Assembly: GCA_947462875.1 (NCBI GenBank)
Contig: CANHQJ010000005.1
Location: 163,147 to 227,146 of the forward strand
Direction of reading: 5' to 3'
DNA length: 64,000 nucleotides
From: Verrucomicrobiia bacterium
GTDB lineage: Bacteria; Verrucomicrobiota; Verrucomicrobiia; Verrucomicrobiales; Akkermansiaceae
Shown here: positions 35,337 through 44,704 of the stretch, piece by piece
How positions within the stretch are numbered: the stretch's first letter is position 1
Layout: each line of letters starts with the position of its first letter
Notes under the pieces: generated by a model
Told to the model about the DNA's origin: nothing
The model's database searches: none
What the model saw: the letters and a program-made list of their open reading frames with translations, nothing else
Made by a program: the position numbers and the translations under genes

Positions 35337-35395
35337 GCGCGGATTTTACCATAAATTCATACGCCTTACCTAGAAATTTTCCTCCAGGATCGCGT

Positions 35396-38300
35396 ATGGT
35401 TGTTCCAATGCGTATCACCCGTACAGCCGCGCTTTTGCTTTTGCTTCCGACCGCACTCCGGGCGGAGGTGGACTTCGCCACGCAAATCCAGCCCATCCTG
35501 TCGCAAAATTGCTACGCCTGTCATGGGCCCGACGATTCCGCACTGGAAGGTGGATTGCGACTGGATACGCAGGAGAGGGCGCTCAAGGGCGGCGATGGCG
35601 GAAAAGTGATCGTGCCCGGTGATCCGGATGCCTCGGAGTTGATCAAGCGCGTCACGCACAGCGACCCGGATGAAATCATGCCGCCGCCGGTGAAAAAGAA
35701 AGCTCTGCCTCCAGAGCAAGTCGCCCTTCTCAAACAATGGATCGCCGAGGGCGCGAAGTGGGGCACGCACTGGGCCTTCACCGCGCCCCAGCGTCCCCCT
35801 GTGCCGCAGGTGAAGAAGCGCGAGTGGGTGAAAAATCCCATCGATGCCTTCGTGCTCGCCCGACTCGAAGCGCAGGGTCTCTCACCTGCCGAGCCCGCCG
35901 ATGCCACCACGCTGCTGCGCCGTCTCTCGCTCGATCTCATCGGCCTGCCGCCCACGCTGGAGGAAATTTCCGCGATGAAATCCCCCGAGCTTGAGATCGA
36001 GCGCCTCATCTCCAGCCCGCATTTCGGCGAGCGCTGGGGCCGCGAGTGGCTCGATGCCGCGCGCTACTCGGACTCCGCCGGTTACGAAAAAGACCTCGCC
36101 CGCATGCATCACTTCTATCGCGATTGGGTCGTGGACGCCACCAACGCAAACATGCCCTACGATGCGTTTGTCATCAAACAGATCGCCGGCGACCTGCTGC
36201 CGGATGCCACGCAGGATGACCGCATCGCCACCGGTTTCCTGCGCAACTCGATGACCAATGAAGAAGGCGGCGCGAAGCCCGAGCAGTTCCGCATCGAGGG
36301 GATTTTCGATCGCATCGATGCCATCGGCAAGTCGGTGCTCGGCCTCACCGCGCAATGCGCCCAATGCCACACCCACAAGTACGATCCGCTCACCCATGAG
36401 GAATACTACGGCATGTATGCCTTCCTCAACGGCATCGAGGAAACCTCGCTCGCCGCCCACACTCCTGCGGAAAGACAAACGACGGATCGCTTGCTTGCGG
36501 AAATTTCCATCCGCGAGACCCAGTTGCGCCAGTCCTCGCCCGAGATCGAAAAGGACTATCTCTCCTGGCAACAGCAACTCCTCGCCCTGCCGCGCACCGA
36601 GTGGCATACGCTGGAACTCTATCAACTCGGCGACTCCGGGCAAAAGTACTGGCCGCAACCCGATCGCTCCATCATCAACATGGGCTACGCCAACACGCGT
36701 GGCACCGAGGTTTTCACTTCCTCGTTGGAGATTCCACAGATTCGCGCGGCGCGGGTGGAAGTGATGAACGATCCCTACCTGCCGATGAACGGCCCCGGCC
36801 GCTCCACGCGCGGCACCGCCGCTCTATCGGAATTCGTGCTGCGTGCCGGCGCCGATCCGGAAAAAATCGAGCCGCTCAAGTGGACCAATCCCGTCGCCAG
36901 CGTGAATGCCGCCGAGACACCCTTGGACCACATGCGTTTCCCGAATGACGGCAACCGCAAGCCCGACGACCGCAAAATCGGCCCCGCCGCGTTCGCTCTC
37001 GATGGCAATGAAAAAACCGCCTGGTCGAACGAACGCGATGCCGCGCGCAACAACGACCCCGCCGTGCTCACCTTCGAACTCGCCGAACCTTTCGCCACCG
37101 GCGGCAAGGTGCATTTCAAATACAATCTCGTGCAGCGCCACGGCGGCTACAACTCGGATGAGAACCAGACCTTCAATCTCGGACGCCTGCGATTGTCCGT
37201 CTCCGCCACCGCGCCGAACGCTCTCGATCAGTTGCCGCCGTTGGTGCTGGAGACTCTGCTGTTAGAGCCCGCCAAACGCACGCCACAACAGGAACAACGT
37301 CTGTTCGCCCACTGGCGCGAGACGCAGCCGCGGTTCGCCGAGATCACGAAACAAATCGAAACGCTCTACGCCCAAGTTCCGCAGCCCACCTGGGCGCTCG
37401 TTGCCGCCGAGACCAAACAACCGCGCGAAACGCGCCTGTTCGAACGCGGCGATCAGACCCAGCCGAAACACATCGTCAAGCCCCGCGTCCCCGCTTTTCT
37501 CCATCCGCTTCCCGCCGGAGAAAATCCCGAATCGCGCCTGACCTTCGCCAAATGGCTGGTCGATCCAAAGTCCCCCGTCGCCGCGCGCGTCATGGTGAAC
37601 CGCATCTGGCAGGCGTATTTCGGCATCGGGTTGTTAGAGACATCGGAAGATTTCGGCCACCAGGCGGCCCGGCCTTCCCATCCCGAGTTGTTGGATTGGC
37701 TCGCTTGCGAATTCATGAGCAGCGGTTGGGACAGGAAACACATGCACCGCCTCATCGTTGGCAGCGCCACCTATCGTCAATCCTCCCGCCTCACTTCCGA
37801 GCTGAGAGAAATGGATCCGCAGAACCGCCTCCTCGCCCGCGGCCCGCGATTCCGCGTCCCCGCCGAAACCGTGCGCGATATCCAGCTCGCGGCCTCCGGA
37901 TTGCTGCATCCCGTGCTCGGCGGTCGCAGTGTCTTCCCGCCCGCGCCCGCCTATCTGTTCCAGCGCCCCGTTTCCTACGGACCGAAAACCTGGGACGTGG
38001 AAACCGATGCCCAACGCTACCGCCGCGCCCTCTATACCTTCCGTTTCCGCTCCGTGCCGTATCCGATGCTGACGACTTTCGATGCCCCGAATGGCTCCGT
38101 TTCCTGTGTGCGCCGCACGCTTTCCACCACGCCCCTGCAAGCCCTCGTCACTCTCAATGAACAAGTTTCGTTAGAGGCGGCGCTCGCCCTCGCGCATCGC
38201 ATCCTCACCGATTCCGGCACACCGCGCGAAACCATCAGCCGCGCCTTCCAACGCTGCACCGCACGTCTTCCCGATGCGGAGGAGTTGGATGCCTTGGAAA

Positions 38301-38473
38301 AACTCTATCAATCCGCCCTTGCCGAGGCCGATGTCGCCAACGCACAGATTCTCCTGCAAACCTACCAACCCGTCACCCTCGATCTCACCAAGCACCCGCT
38401 GCCACAACTATCCGCCGCCACGACGGTCGCCCGCGTGTTGTTGAATCTCGATGAAACCATCACCAAAAACTGA
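35396..38473 (+). CDS. Planctomycete-type cytochrome C / DUF1549 / DUF1553 protein (second copy)
   Basis: 1025 residues with signal peptide (TAALLLLLPTALRA). Heme sites CYACHGPDD (~40) and CAQCHTHKYDP. DUF1549 core (LLRRLSLDLIGLPPTLEE, YSDSAGYEKD, NSMTNEEGGAKPEQFR) and DUF1553 core (RLTFAKWLVDPKSPVAARVM, TTPLQALVTLNEQV) are present. It lacks the clear F5/8 insert of the first copy. A second ATG at 35408 is possible; AGGA before 35396 supports the first. DUF1501 partner follows 3 bases later. Regulated presumably by the divergent PAS-AraC gene. Confidence 0.92.
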   Translation: MVVPMRITRTAALLLLLPTALRAEVDFATQIQPILSQNCYACHGPDDSALEGGLRLDTQERALKGGDGGKVIVPGDPDASELIKRVTHSDPDEIMPPPVKKKALPPEQVALLKQWIAEGAKWGTHWAFTAPQRPPVPQVKKREWVKNPIDAFVLARLEAQGLSPAEPADATTLLRRLSLDLIGLPPTLEEISAMKSPELEIERLISSPHFGERWGREWLDAARYSDSAGYEKDLARMHHFYRDWVVDATNANMPYDAFVIKQIAGDLLPDATQDDRIATGFLRNSMTNEEGGAKPEQFRIEGIFDRIDAIGKSVLGLTAQCAQCHTHKYDPLTHEEYYGMYAFLNGIEETSLAAHTPAERQTTDRLLAEISIRETQLRQSSPEIEKDYLSWQQQLLALPRTEWHTLELYQLGDSGQKYWPQPDRSIINMGYANTRGTEVFTSSLEIPQIRAARVEVMNDPYLPMNGPGRSTRGTAALSEFVLRAGADPEKIEPLKWTNPVASVNAAETPLDHMRFPNDGNRKPDDRKIGPAAFALDGNEKTAWSNERDAARNNDPAVLTFELAEPFATGGKVHFKYNLVQRHGGYNSDENQTFNLGRLRLSVSATAPNALDQLPPLVLETLLLEPAKRTPQQEQRLFAHWRETQPRFAEITKQIETLYAQVPQPTWALVAAETKQPRETRLFERGDQTQPKHIVKPRVPAFLHPLPAGENPESRLTFAKWLVDPKSPVAARVMVNRIWQAYFGIGLLETSEDFGHQAARPSHPELLDWLACEFMSSGWDRKHMHRLIVGSATYRQSSRLTSELREMDPQNRLLARGPRFRVPAETVRDIQLAASGLLHPVLGGRSVFPPAPAYLFQRPVSYGPKTWDVETDAQRYRRALYTFRFRSVPYPMLTTFDAPNGSVSCVRRTLSTTPLQALVTLNEQVSLEAALALAHRILTDSGTPRETISRAFQRCTARLPDAEELDALEKLYQSALAEADVANAQILLQTYQPVTLDLTKHPLPQLSAATTVARVLLNLDETITKN

Positions 38474-38476
38474 GCC

Positions 38477-39901
38477 ATGATTCCTCCATCCCTACTCCAC
38501 GATACCCAGCGCTCCTTCTCCCGCCGCTGGTTCATGAAAGACTGCGGCCTCAGTCTTGGCTCGGTCGCGCTGACTTCGATGCTCGGCGGTCAGAGCGCCA
38601 GCGCCGCTACGATCAATCCCCAGTCCCCCAAGGCGCCGCATTTCCCCGCCAAGGCGAAAAACGTGATCTTCCTGTTCATGGGCGGCGCACCCAGTCACAT
38701 CGATCTCTTCGATCAAAAACCGGAGCTGATCAAGATGGATGGAAAAAATCCTCCCGCCGAATTGCTCAAGGGCTATCGCTCCGCCTTCATTCGCCCGGAA
38801 AACAAATTGTTAGGCGGGAAGTTTCCCTTCAAAAAATTCGGCAAGTGCGGCATGGAAATGGCGGAACTGCTGCCACACATCGGCTCCTGCGCGGATGACA
38901 TTTCGTTGATCCGCTCGATGCACACGGATGCCTTCAATCACGCCCCCGCGCAGATTCTGATGTCCACCGGCTCACAACAATTCGGCCGCCCTTCGCTCGG
39001 CTCCTGGGTCTCGTATGGCCTCGGTTCGGAAAACCAGAACCTTCCCGCCTTCGTGGTGATGTCCTCCGGCTTCAAGGGCCCCTCCGGCGGCAACAGCAAC
39101 TGGGCCTCGGGATTTCTCCCCAGCGTGCACGATGGCGTGAGCTTCAACTCCATCGGCGAGCCGGTGCTGTATCTCTCGAACCCGAAAGGCATCACCCGCC
39201 AGCAACAACGCCAGACCATCGATGCCGTGAATTTCCTCAATCACAAACGCTTCGAATCCATCGGCGATCCGGAAATCAACACACGCATCGCCGCGTTTGA
39301 AATGGCATTCCGCATGCAGGACGTCGCGCCGGAAGTGACCGACATTTCGTTAGAACCGGAACACGTGCAGAAAATGTACGGTGCCCAGCCCGGCAAGCGC
39401 TCCTTCGCGAACAACTGCCTGCTCGCGCGGCGTTTGATCGAGCGCGGCGTGCGCTTCGTCGAGCTCTTCCACGAATCCTGGGACCAGCACGGCAACCTCG
39501 TCGGCGATCTGAAAAAAAACTGCCGCGATGTCGATCAAGCCTGCGCCGCACTCATCACCGATCTGAAACAGCGCGGCCTGCTCGATGAAACGCTGATCAT
39601 CTGGGGCGGCGAGTTCGGTCGCACCCCCATGGTGCAAGGCGGTGCCGACGGCCGCGACCACCACCCGAATGCCTTCACCATGTGGCTGGCCGGTGGCGGC
39701 GTGAAAGGCGGCTTCGAGCTTGGCAAGACCGATGAACTCGGCTTCAATGCCGTGGAGGACCGCGTCCACGTCCACGACCTGAATGCCACCATCCTCCACC
39801 TGTTAGGCTTCGATCACATCCAACTCACCTACCGCGCCCAGGGCCGCGACTTCCGCCTCACCGACGTCCACGGCCACGTCGTCAAAAAAATCCTCACATA
39901 G
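38477..39901 (+). CDS. DUF1501 protein, twin-arginine signal (second copy)
   Basis: 474 residues, paralogue of the protein at 28795-30240. SRRWFMKDCG resembles a Tat signal. Matching core blocks: NVIFLFMGGAPSHIDLFDQK, FNHAPAQILMSTGSQQFGRP, FANNCLLARRLIERGVRFV, WGGEFGRTPMVQGGADGRDH and C-terminal RDFRLTDVHGHVV. It starts 3 bases after the PSCyt stop. Confidence 0.93.
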   Translation: MIPPSLLHDTQRSFSRRWFMKDCGLSLGSVALTSMLGGQSASAATINPQSPKAPHFPAKAKNVIFLFMGGAPSHIDLFDQKPELIKMDGKNPPAELLKGYRSAFIRPENKLLGGKFPFKKFGKCGMEMAELLPHIGSCADDISLIRSMHTDAFNHAPAQILMSTGSQQFGRPSLGSWVSYGLGSENQNLPAFVVMSSGFKGPSGGNSNWASGFLPSVHDGVSFNSIGEPVLYLSNPKGITRQQQRQTIDAVNFLNHKRFESIGDPEINTRIAAFEMAFRMQDVAPEVTDISLEPEHVQKMYGAQPGKRSFANNCLLARRLIERGVRFVELFHESWDQHGNLVGDLKKNCRDVDQACAALITDLKQRGLLDETLIIWGGEFGRTPMVQGGADGRDHHPNAFTMWLAGGGVKGGFELGKTDELGFNAVEDRVHVHDLNATILHLLGFDHIQLTYRAQGRDFRLTDVHGHVVKKILT

Positions 39902-39924
39902 CCAACGAAGCGCGAACTTTCCGT

Positions 39925-39953
39925 GGCCTTCGTAGCCTAAGCGAAGTAGGCAT
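39925..39953 (+). repeat. Short R5 repeat-like hairpin
   Basis: GGCCTTCGTAGCCTAAGCGAAGTAGGCAT-type sequence in the gap after the DUF1501 gene. CTTCG...CGAAG arms match the core of repeat R. A similar core is at 60538. It may be a REP-like site. A fuller R context is missing. Confidence 0.55.
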
Positions 39954-39980
39954 TCCGCATCAACAACATCTCCCATCACC

Positions 39981-40229
39981 ATGCCGCCACTGCCAAAGAC
40001 CTCCCTATGCCTTCACGCCATTATGGTGCTGCTCTCCCTTGCTGTCATGACCATGGTGCTTATCCAGCAGTCACAGGAAATCGAGGAAATCGAGCAACTC
40101 CAGCGGCAAAGTCGCGGGGCGATCAAAATGTCTCACGATGCCGGACCGGTTCCGCCGCTGGTTCTCGGCTACGCCAGCCTGGTTGCATTGATCCATTTTT
40201 CCCGGTTGATTCAGATTTCTCGTGCGTAA
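39981..40229 (+). CDS. Small two-TM membrane protein
   Basis: 82 residues. Two hydrophobic segments (LHAIMVLLSLAVMTMVLIQ; PPLVLGYASLVALIHF) are separated by a charged coil with QEIEEIEQLQRQ. No homologue recognised. It lies in a small gap between the DUF1501 gene and the sulfatase, same strand. Supported mainly by its hydrophobic pattern and reasonable codon use. Confidence 0.45.
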   Translation: MPPLPKTSLCLHAIMVLLSLAVMTMVLIQQSQEIEEIEQLQRQSRGAIKMSHDAGPVPPLVLGYASLVALIHFSRLIQISRA

Positions 40230-40274
40230 AAATAAGGTCTGACAAGATTCATATCACCACGGTAATCCACCCTC

Positions 40275-42155
40275 ATGCCATCCTTACGCATCATCCTTTT
40301 CCTCCTGCTCACTCTCCATGCCTCGGCGGCGCGCAAGCCCAATGTAATTTTCATCCTCGCCGATGACTTGGGCTGGAGTGACACAACACTGTACGGCACC
40401 ACGAAATTCTATCAAACGCCGAACATCGAGCGTCTCGCCAAGCGCGGCGTCACGTTCACCCGCGCCTATTCCGCCAGCCCGCTTTGTTCGCCGACGCGCT
40501 CAGCCATTCTCACGGGTCTCAGCCCCGCGCGCACTGGCATCACTTCGCCGAACGCCCATGGTCCTGAAGTCATCCTCAAGGCGGAAGTCGGAAAAAAAGG
40601 ACCGCCTAACGAAAAATTCATTTCCCCCAGCGTGGTGACACGTTTGCAAACCTCCTACCCCACTCTGTCGAAGTCGCTGAAAGATGCCGGCTATGCCACG
40701 GGCCACTTCGGCAAATGGCATCTCGGATCGGAACCCTACTCGCCCCTGCAGCACGGCTTCGATGTCGATCTTCCCCATTGGCCCGGCCCCGGACCGGCGG
40801 GCAGTTTTGTCGCACCATGGAAATTCAAGGACTTCGACGCCGATCCCGCCATCCCCGATCAACACCTCGAGGACCGCATGGCGAAAGAAGCCGTCGCTTT
40901 CATGGAACAACACAAAGACGAGCCCTTTTTCCTCAATTACTGGATGTTCAGCGTCCACGCCCCGTTCGATGCCAAAAAGGCGCTCATCGAAAAACACCGC
41001 GCCCGCGTGGACCCGAAGGACGCGCAGCGCAGCCCCACGTATGCCGCCATGATCGAAAGCATGGATGACGCCATCGGCACCCTGCTCGATGCGCTCGATC
41101 GCCTGAAACTCGCCGACAATACCATCATCATCTTCACCTCCGACAACGGCGGCAACATGTATAATAGCGTCGATGGCACCACGCCCACCAGCAACCGACC
41201 CTGGCGCGGAGGAAAAGCGACCCTGTTCGAGGGCGGCACCCGCGTGCCCTGCGTCATCGTCTGGCCCGGTATCACCCAAGCGGACACCCGCAGCGATGCG
41301 ATGATCCAGAGCGAGGATTACTACCCGACCTTGCGTGCAGGCCTGGAGCTGCCCACGGCAGCCGATCAACTTCAGGACGGCAGCAACATCCTCCCCGCAC
41401 TGAAAGGCGAACCACTGCCGGAAAAGCCGAAGTTCCAGTACTTCCCCCACAGCCCCGGCGTGCCCGATTGGTTGCCGCCCAGCATTTCCGTGCATCGCGG
41501 CGATTGGAAACTCATCCGCATCTTTCACGGCGGCGAAAAAGAAGCCCACCGCCACCAGCTCTATCATCTCGGTGATGATCCCGGCGAAACCAATAACCTC
41601 GCCGAAACCAAGCCCGGGCTCGTGAAAGAACTCGATGCTCTGATCGAGAATTTTCTCACTGAAACAAAGGCCGTGCGCCCGGTGCCGAATCCCGCGTTTG
41701 ACCCGGCCAAGTATCGCCCCGAGCTGGAGGGGAAATCCACGATGCAGGAGAAAAAGAAATCTCCGCCACCCAAGAAACCTGCCGCTCCCGGCTGGCGTGC
41801 CGCGAAGTGCAAGGGGGAAGTCAAAGAAGGCATCATCCACCTCACCGAGATCGGCGATGCGAGTTTTCTCGGCATTACCGCCGGCAAGCTTAGCGGTGCT
41901 ACGACTGTGAGATTCCGCATCAAGGCCAAAGGCGGCAATGCCCATCTCGACTGGCTGCCGGATGGCCCCGCAGGCAAAGCGCAACGCGTCGATTTCACCA
42001 TCAAGAACGAAGACTGGGAAGAAATCACCGTCAAAGTCCCCGCCACCGGACCGGTAGGCGTGATCCGCATCTATCCGCCGCCGCAATCCCCCGCCATGGC
42101 GATTGACTGGATCGAACTGCAAAGCGAAGCCCACAAAACGCGCGTCAACTTCTGA
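40275..42155 (+). CDS. Arylsulfatase with C-terminal carbohydrate-binding-like extension
   Basis: 626 residues with signal peptide. The sulfatase signature is at ~75 ([14 protein letters not shown]; Cys is converted to formylglycine). Metal ligands come from ADDLGWSD and later [11 protein letters not shown]. Other motifs: [20 protein letters not shown]. It desulfates polysaccharide or glycan in the periplasm/outside. Beyond ~480 a Lys/Pro-rich linker leads to a beta-sandwich-like domain ([26 protein letters not shown]). The matching modifying enzyme is not in this window. Downstream of the second PSCyt pair. Confidence 0.92.
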   Translation: MPSLRIILFLLLTLHASAARKPNVIFILADDLGWSDTTLYGTTKFYQTPNIERLAKRGVTFTRAYSASPLCSPTRSAILTGLSPARTGITSPNAHGPEVILKAEVGKKGPPNEKFISPSVVTRLQTSYPTLSKSLKDAGYATGHFGKWHLGSEPYSPLQHGFDVDLPHWPGPGPAGSFVAPWKFKDFDADPAIPDQHLEDRMAKEAVAFMEQHKDEPFFLNYWMFSVHAPFDAKKALIEKHRARVDPKDAQRSPTYAAMIESMDDAIGTLLDALDRLKLADNTIIIFTSDNGGNMYNSVDGTTPTSNRPWRGGKATLFEGGTRVPCVIVWPGITQADTRSDAMIQSEDYYPTLRAGLELPTAADQLQDGSNILPALKGEPLPEKPKFQYFPHSPGVPDWLPPSISVHRGDWKLIRIFHGGEKEAHRHQLYHLGDDPGETNNLAETKPGLVKELDALIENFLTETKAVRPVPNPAFDPAKYRPELEGKSTMQEKKKSPPPKKPAAPGWRAAKCKGEVKEGIIHLTEIGDASFLGITAGKLSGATTVRFRIKAKGGNAHLDWLPDGPAGKAQRVDFTIKNEDWEEITVKVPATGPVGVIRIYPPPQSPAMAIDWIELQSEAHKTRVNF

Positions 42156-42253
42156 TGCCTATAACCAGGATTGTCCCTGTGACGGCACTCCTGGCGTGTG
42201 CCTTGCAAAAGTATCGCGACAAATCCGCTCATGAGCGGGCGTAATAGGGCGAA

Positions 42254-44692
42254 ATGATTCGTTCGTTATTCGTTGTTGGTTTGTTGCATCTGCCATTGTG
42301 GGCACAGGTGGAGTATTCGGGTGTGTATCCGCATTTGGTGATGTCGAACCGCGAGGGCGAGTGTGGCACCGGCGCGGTCGTGCCGTGGGCGGGGAAGCTC
42401 TGGGCGATCACGTATGCACCGCACCAGCCGAAAGGATCCACTGACAAACTCTACGAGATCACGCCCGATCTGAAACAAATCATCCGCCCGGAAAGCATAG
42501 GTGGCACGCCGGCGAACCGCATGATTCATGAGGAATCGCAGCAGTTGTTCATCGGGCCTTATATCATCGATGCGAACGGTGGCGTGCGCACCATCCCCTA
42601 CACCACGATGTATGGCAGGCACACGGGAAATGCCCGGCACCTCACGGATCCGGCGGGGAAAATCCTCTACGCGACGATGGAGGAAGGCATTTACGAAGTG
42701 GATGTGAAAACGCTGGCGGTGAAAGACCTGTGGATCGATGAACAGTTGCAGGCGGGCGGTGCGAACAAAAAAGGGACCACCGAGGTCAAGGACGGCAACA
42801 AGGCGGACCTGCCCGGCTATCACGGCAAAGGATTCTATTCGGCACAGGGACGCTATGTGTATGCAAACAATGGCGAGCATGGGCGCGATGCGCAAGCCGA
42901 TCCCCGCGTGCCCAGCGGCGTGTTGGCGGAATGGGATGGCAAGGCCGACAAGTGGACTGTCGTGCGCCGCAACCAGTTCACCGAAGTCACCGGCCCCGGT
43001 GGCATCACGGGCAAGGCGGAGTCGCCGGATGCACCGCTGTGGGCGGTGGGCTGGGATCACCGCTCGTTGATCCTGATGTGCCTGCACGACGGAAAGTGGC
43101 ATGCATACCGTTTGCCAAAAGGTTCCCACTCCTACGATGGCGCCCATGGCTGGAATACCGAGTGGCCGCGCATCCGCGACATCGGCGAAAAGGAATTTCT
43201 CATGACCATGCACGGCACGTTCTGGAAATTTCCGAAGGGCTTCACGCCGCAGAAATCCGCGGGCATCACCCCGCGCTCGAATTACCTCAAGGTCATCGGC
43301 GATTTTTGCGAATGGCAGGGCAAGGTCGTGCTCGGCTGCGACGACACGGCGAAGTCGGAGTTTCTCAACAAACGCAAGGCGAAGGGGGAAATCGCGCCGC
43401 CGCGCTCGCAATCGAATCTGTGGTTCGTCTCTCATGCGACGCTCGATCAGCTCGGCTCACCGATCGGTCGCGGTGCGGTGTGGCTCAATGATGCGGTCAA
43501 AGCACAGCAAGCCTCCGATCCGTTTTTGTTCAACGGCTACGATCAGCGCGCTTTGCACGTGTCCCATGGCGAAAAATCGGACGTGGATGTTCTGATCGAA
43601 GTGGACCGCCAGGGCGACGGCACATGGATTCCGTTAGGCAAGTTCACGGCGGCACCGGGACGACTGAACACCCGGATTTTCACGGCACAGGAAAGCGGTG
43701 TCTGGGTGCGCCTTACCCCGCTCGGCGATTGCGCGAAACTCACCGCCACCTTCAGCTACGGCTCCGCACCACGCCACCTGCAAGCGGACGGCGCGCTGTT
43801 TGCCGGAATTGCCTCGGAAACATCCGGCACGGCCACGGGCGGCTTGATTCGCGCCCTGAACGACGACGCGCTGAGCCTCTCGATGGTGGCCACGGATGCG
43901 AAGGGTGCGCCTAACGGATACTACACCATGACCGCGGACATGAAACTGGTGCCCAATGCCGATGCGGCGGCCTATCAGTATGCGAAGGACCACACCAAGC
44001 TGGGAGACAAGCCCTACAGCATCGATGCCGCTTCCGCGCTGATCATCGATGACAAGGGCCGGCGCTGGCGTTTTCCGAAAGGTCCGGCGTCCTATGCGAA
44101 CGGTGGTCTTTTTGGCAATGCCCGCGTGGCGCGCGAAGTGGCGACGGAACGCGATCTGCTCAACCTCGCCGGAACCTTTTATGAACTGCCTGCCGAAAAT
44201 GCCGGAGGATTCGCCATGGCGCGGCCCGTCACCACGCACAACCGCATGATTCACGATTTCTGCTCCTGGCATGGGCTGTTGCTGCTCTCGGGCATCGATG
44301 CCCAGGCGACCGATAACAAGCACATCATCCGCTCCGGCGATGGCAAGGCGGCCTTGTGGGCGGGGGTGATCGACGACGTCTGGAAACTCGGCAAGCCGCG
44401 CGGCGAAGGAGGTCCGTGGAAAAACAGCAGTGTCAAGGCGGGGCAGCCTTCCGATCCCTATCTCATGACCGGCTATGATCGCAAGGCGATGACGCTGCAA
44501 AGCGACGTGGATACTACGATCCTAGTAGAAGTCGACATCAGCGGATTCGGCGACTGGGTGGCCTACCGGTCGCTTGCCGTGAAAGCGGGTGTAGCGCTGG
44601 AGCATGCCTTTGCCGACGGTTTCTCCGCCTACTGGATCCGCTTTTCCAGTGATCGCGATGCCGTCACAAGCGCGCAGTTGCGTTACGAATGA
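42254..44692 (+). CDS. Secreted two-halved beta-propeller-like protein, unknown function
   Basis: 812 residues with signal peptide (FVVGLLHLPLWAQ). The protein is an internal duplication: IGDFCEWQGKVVLGCDD and DPFLFNGYDQRAL in the first half correspond to IHDFCSWHGLLLLSGID and DPYLMTGYDRKAM in the second, each followed by VxVLIEVD-type and GVWVRL/AYWIRF strands. Each half looks like a beta-propeller or beta-sandwich module. No catalytic motif was recognised. It follows the sulfatase with about 100 bases between, so it could belong to the same catabolic block. Confidence 0.75.
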   Translation: MIRSLFVVGLLHLPLWAQVEYSGVYPHLVMSNREGECGTGAVVPWAGKLWAITYAPHQPKGSTDKLYEITPDLKQIIRPESIGGTPANRMIHEESQQLFIGPYIIDANGGVRTIPYTTMYGRHTGNARHLTDPAGKILYATMEEGIYEVDVKTLAVKDLWIDEQLQAGGANKKGTTEVKDGNKADLPGYHGKGFYSAQGRYVYANNGEHGRDAQADPRVPSGVLAEWDGKADKWTVVRRNQFTEVTGPGGITGKAESPDAPLWAVGWDHRSLILMCLHDGKWHAYRLPKGSHSYDGAHGWNTEWPRIRDIGEKEFLMTMHGTFWKFPKGFTPQKSAGITPRSNYLKVIGDFCEWQGKVVLGCDDTAKSEFLNKRKAKGEIAPPRSQSNLWFVSHATLDQLGSPIGRGAVWLNDAVKAQQASDPFLFNGYDQRALHVSHGEKSDVDVLIEVDRQGDGTWIPLGKFTAAPGRLNTRIFTAQESGVWVRLTPLGDCAKLTATFSYGSAPRHLQADGALFAGIASETSGTATGGLIRALNDDALSLSMVATDAKGAPNGYYTMTADMKLVPNADAAAYQYAKDHTKLGDKPYSIDAASALIIDDKGRRWRFPKGPASYANGGLFGNARVAREVATERDLLNLAGTFYELPAENAGGFAMARPVTTHNRMIHDFCSWHGLLLLSGIDAQATDNKHIIRSGDGKAALWAGVIDDVWKLGKPRGEGGPWKNSSVKAGQPSDPYLMTGYDRKAMTLQSDVDTTILVEVDISGFGDWVAYRSLAVKAGVALEHAFADGFSAYWIRFSSDRDAVTSAQLRYE

Positions 44693-44704
44693 TGGCAGGG
44701 ACCG

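Noticed and set aside
40500..42134. 544-residue minus-strand open frame
   Set aside because: Antisense of the sulfatase gene; no homology and poor composition.
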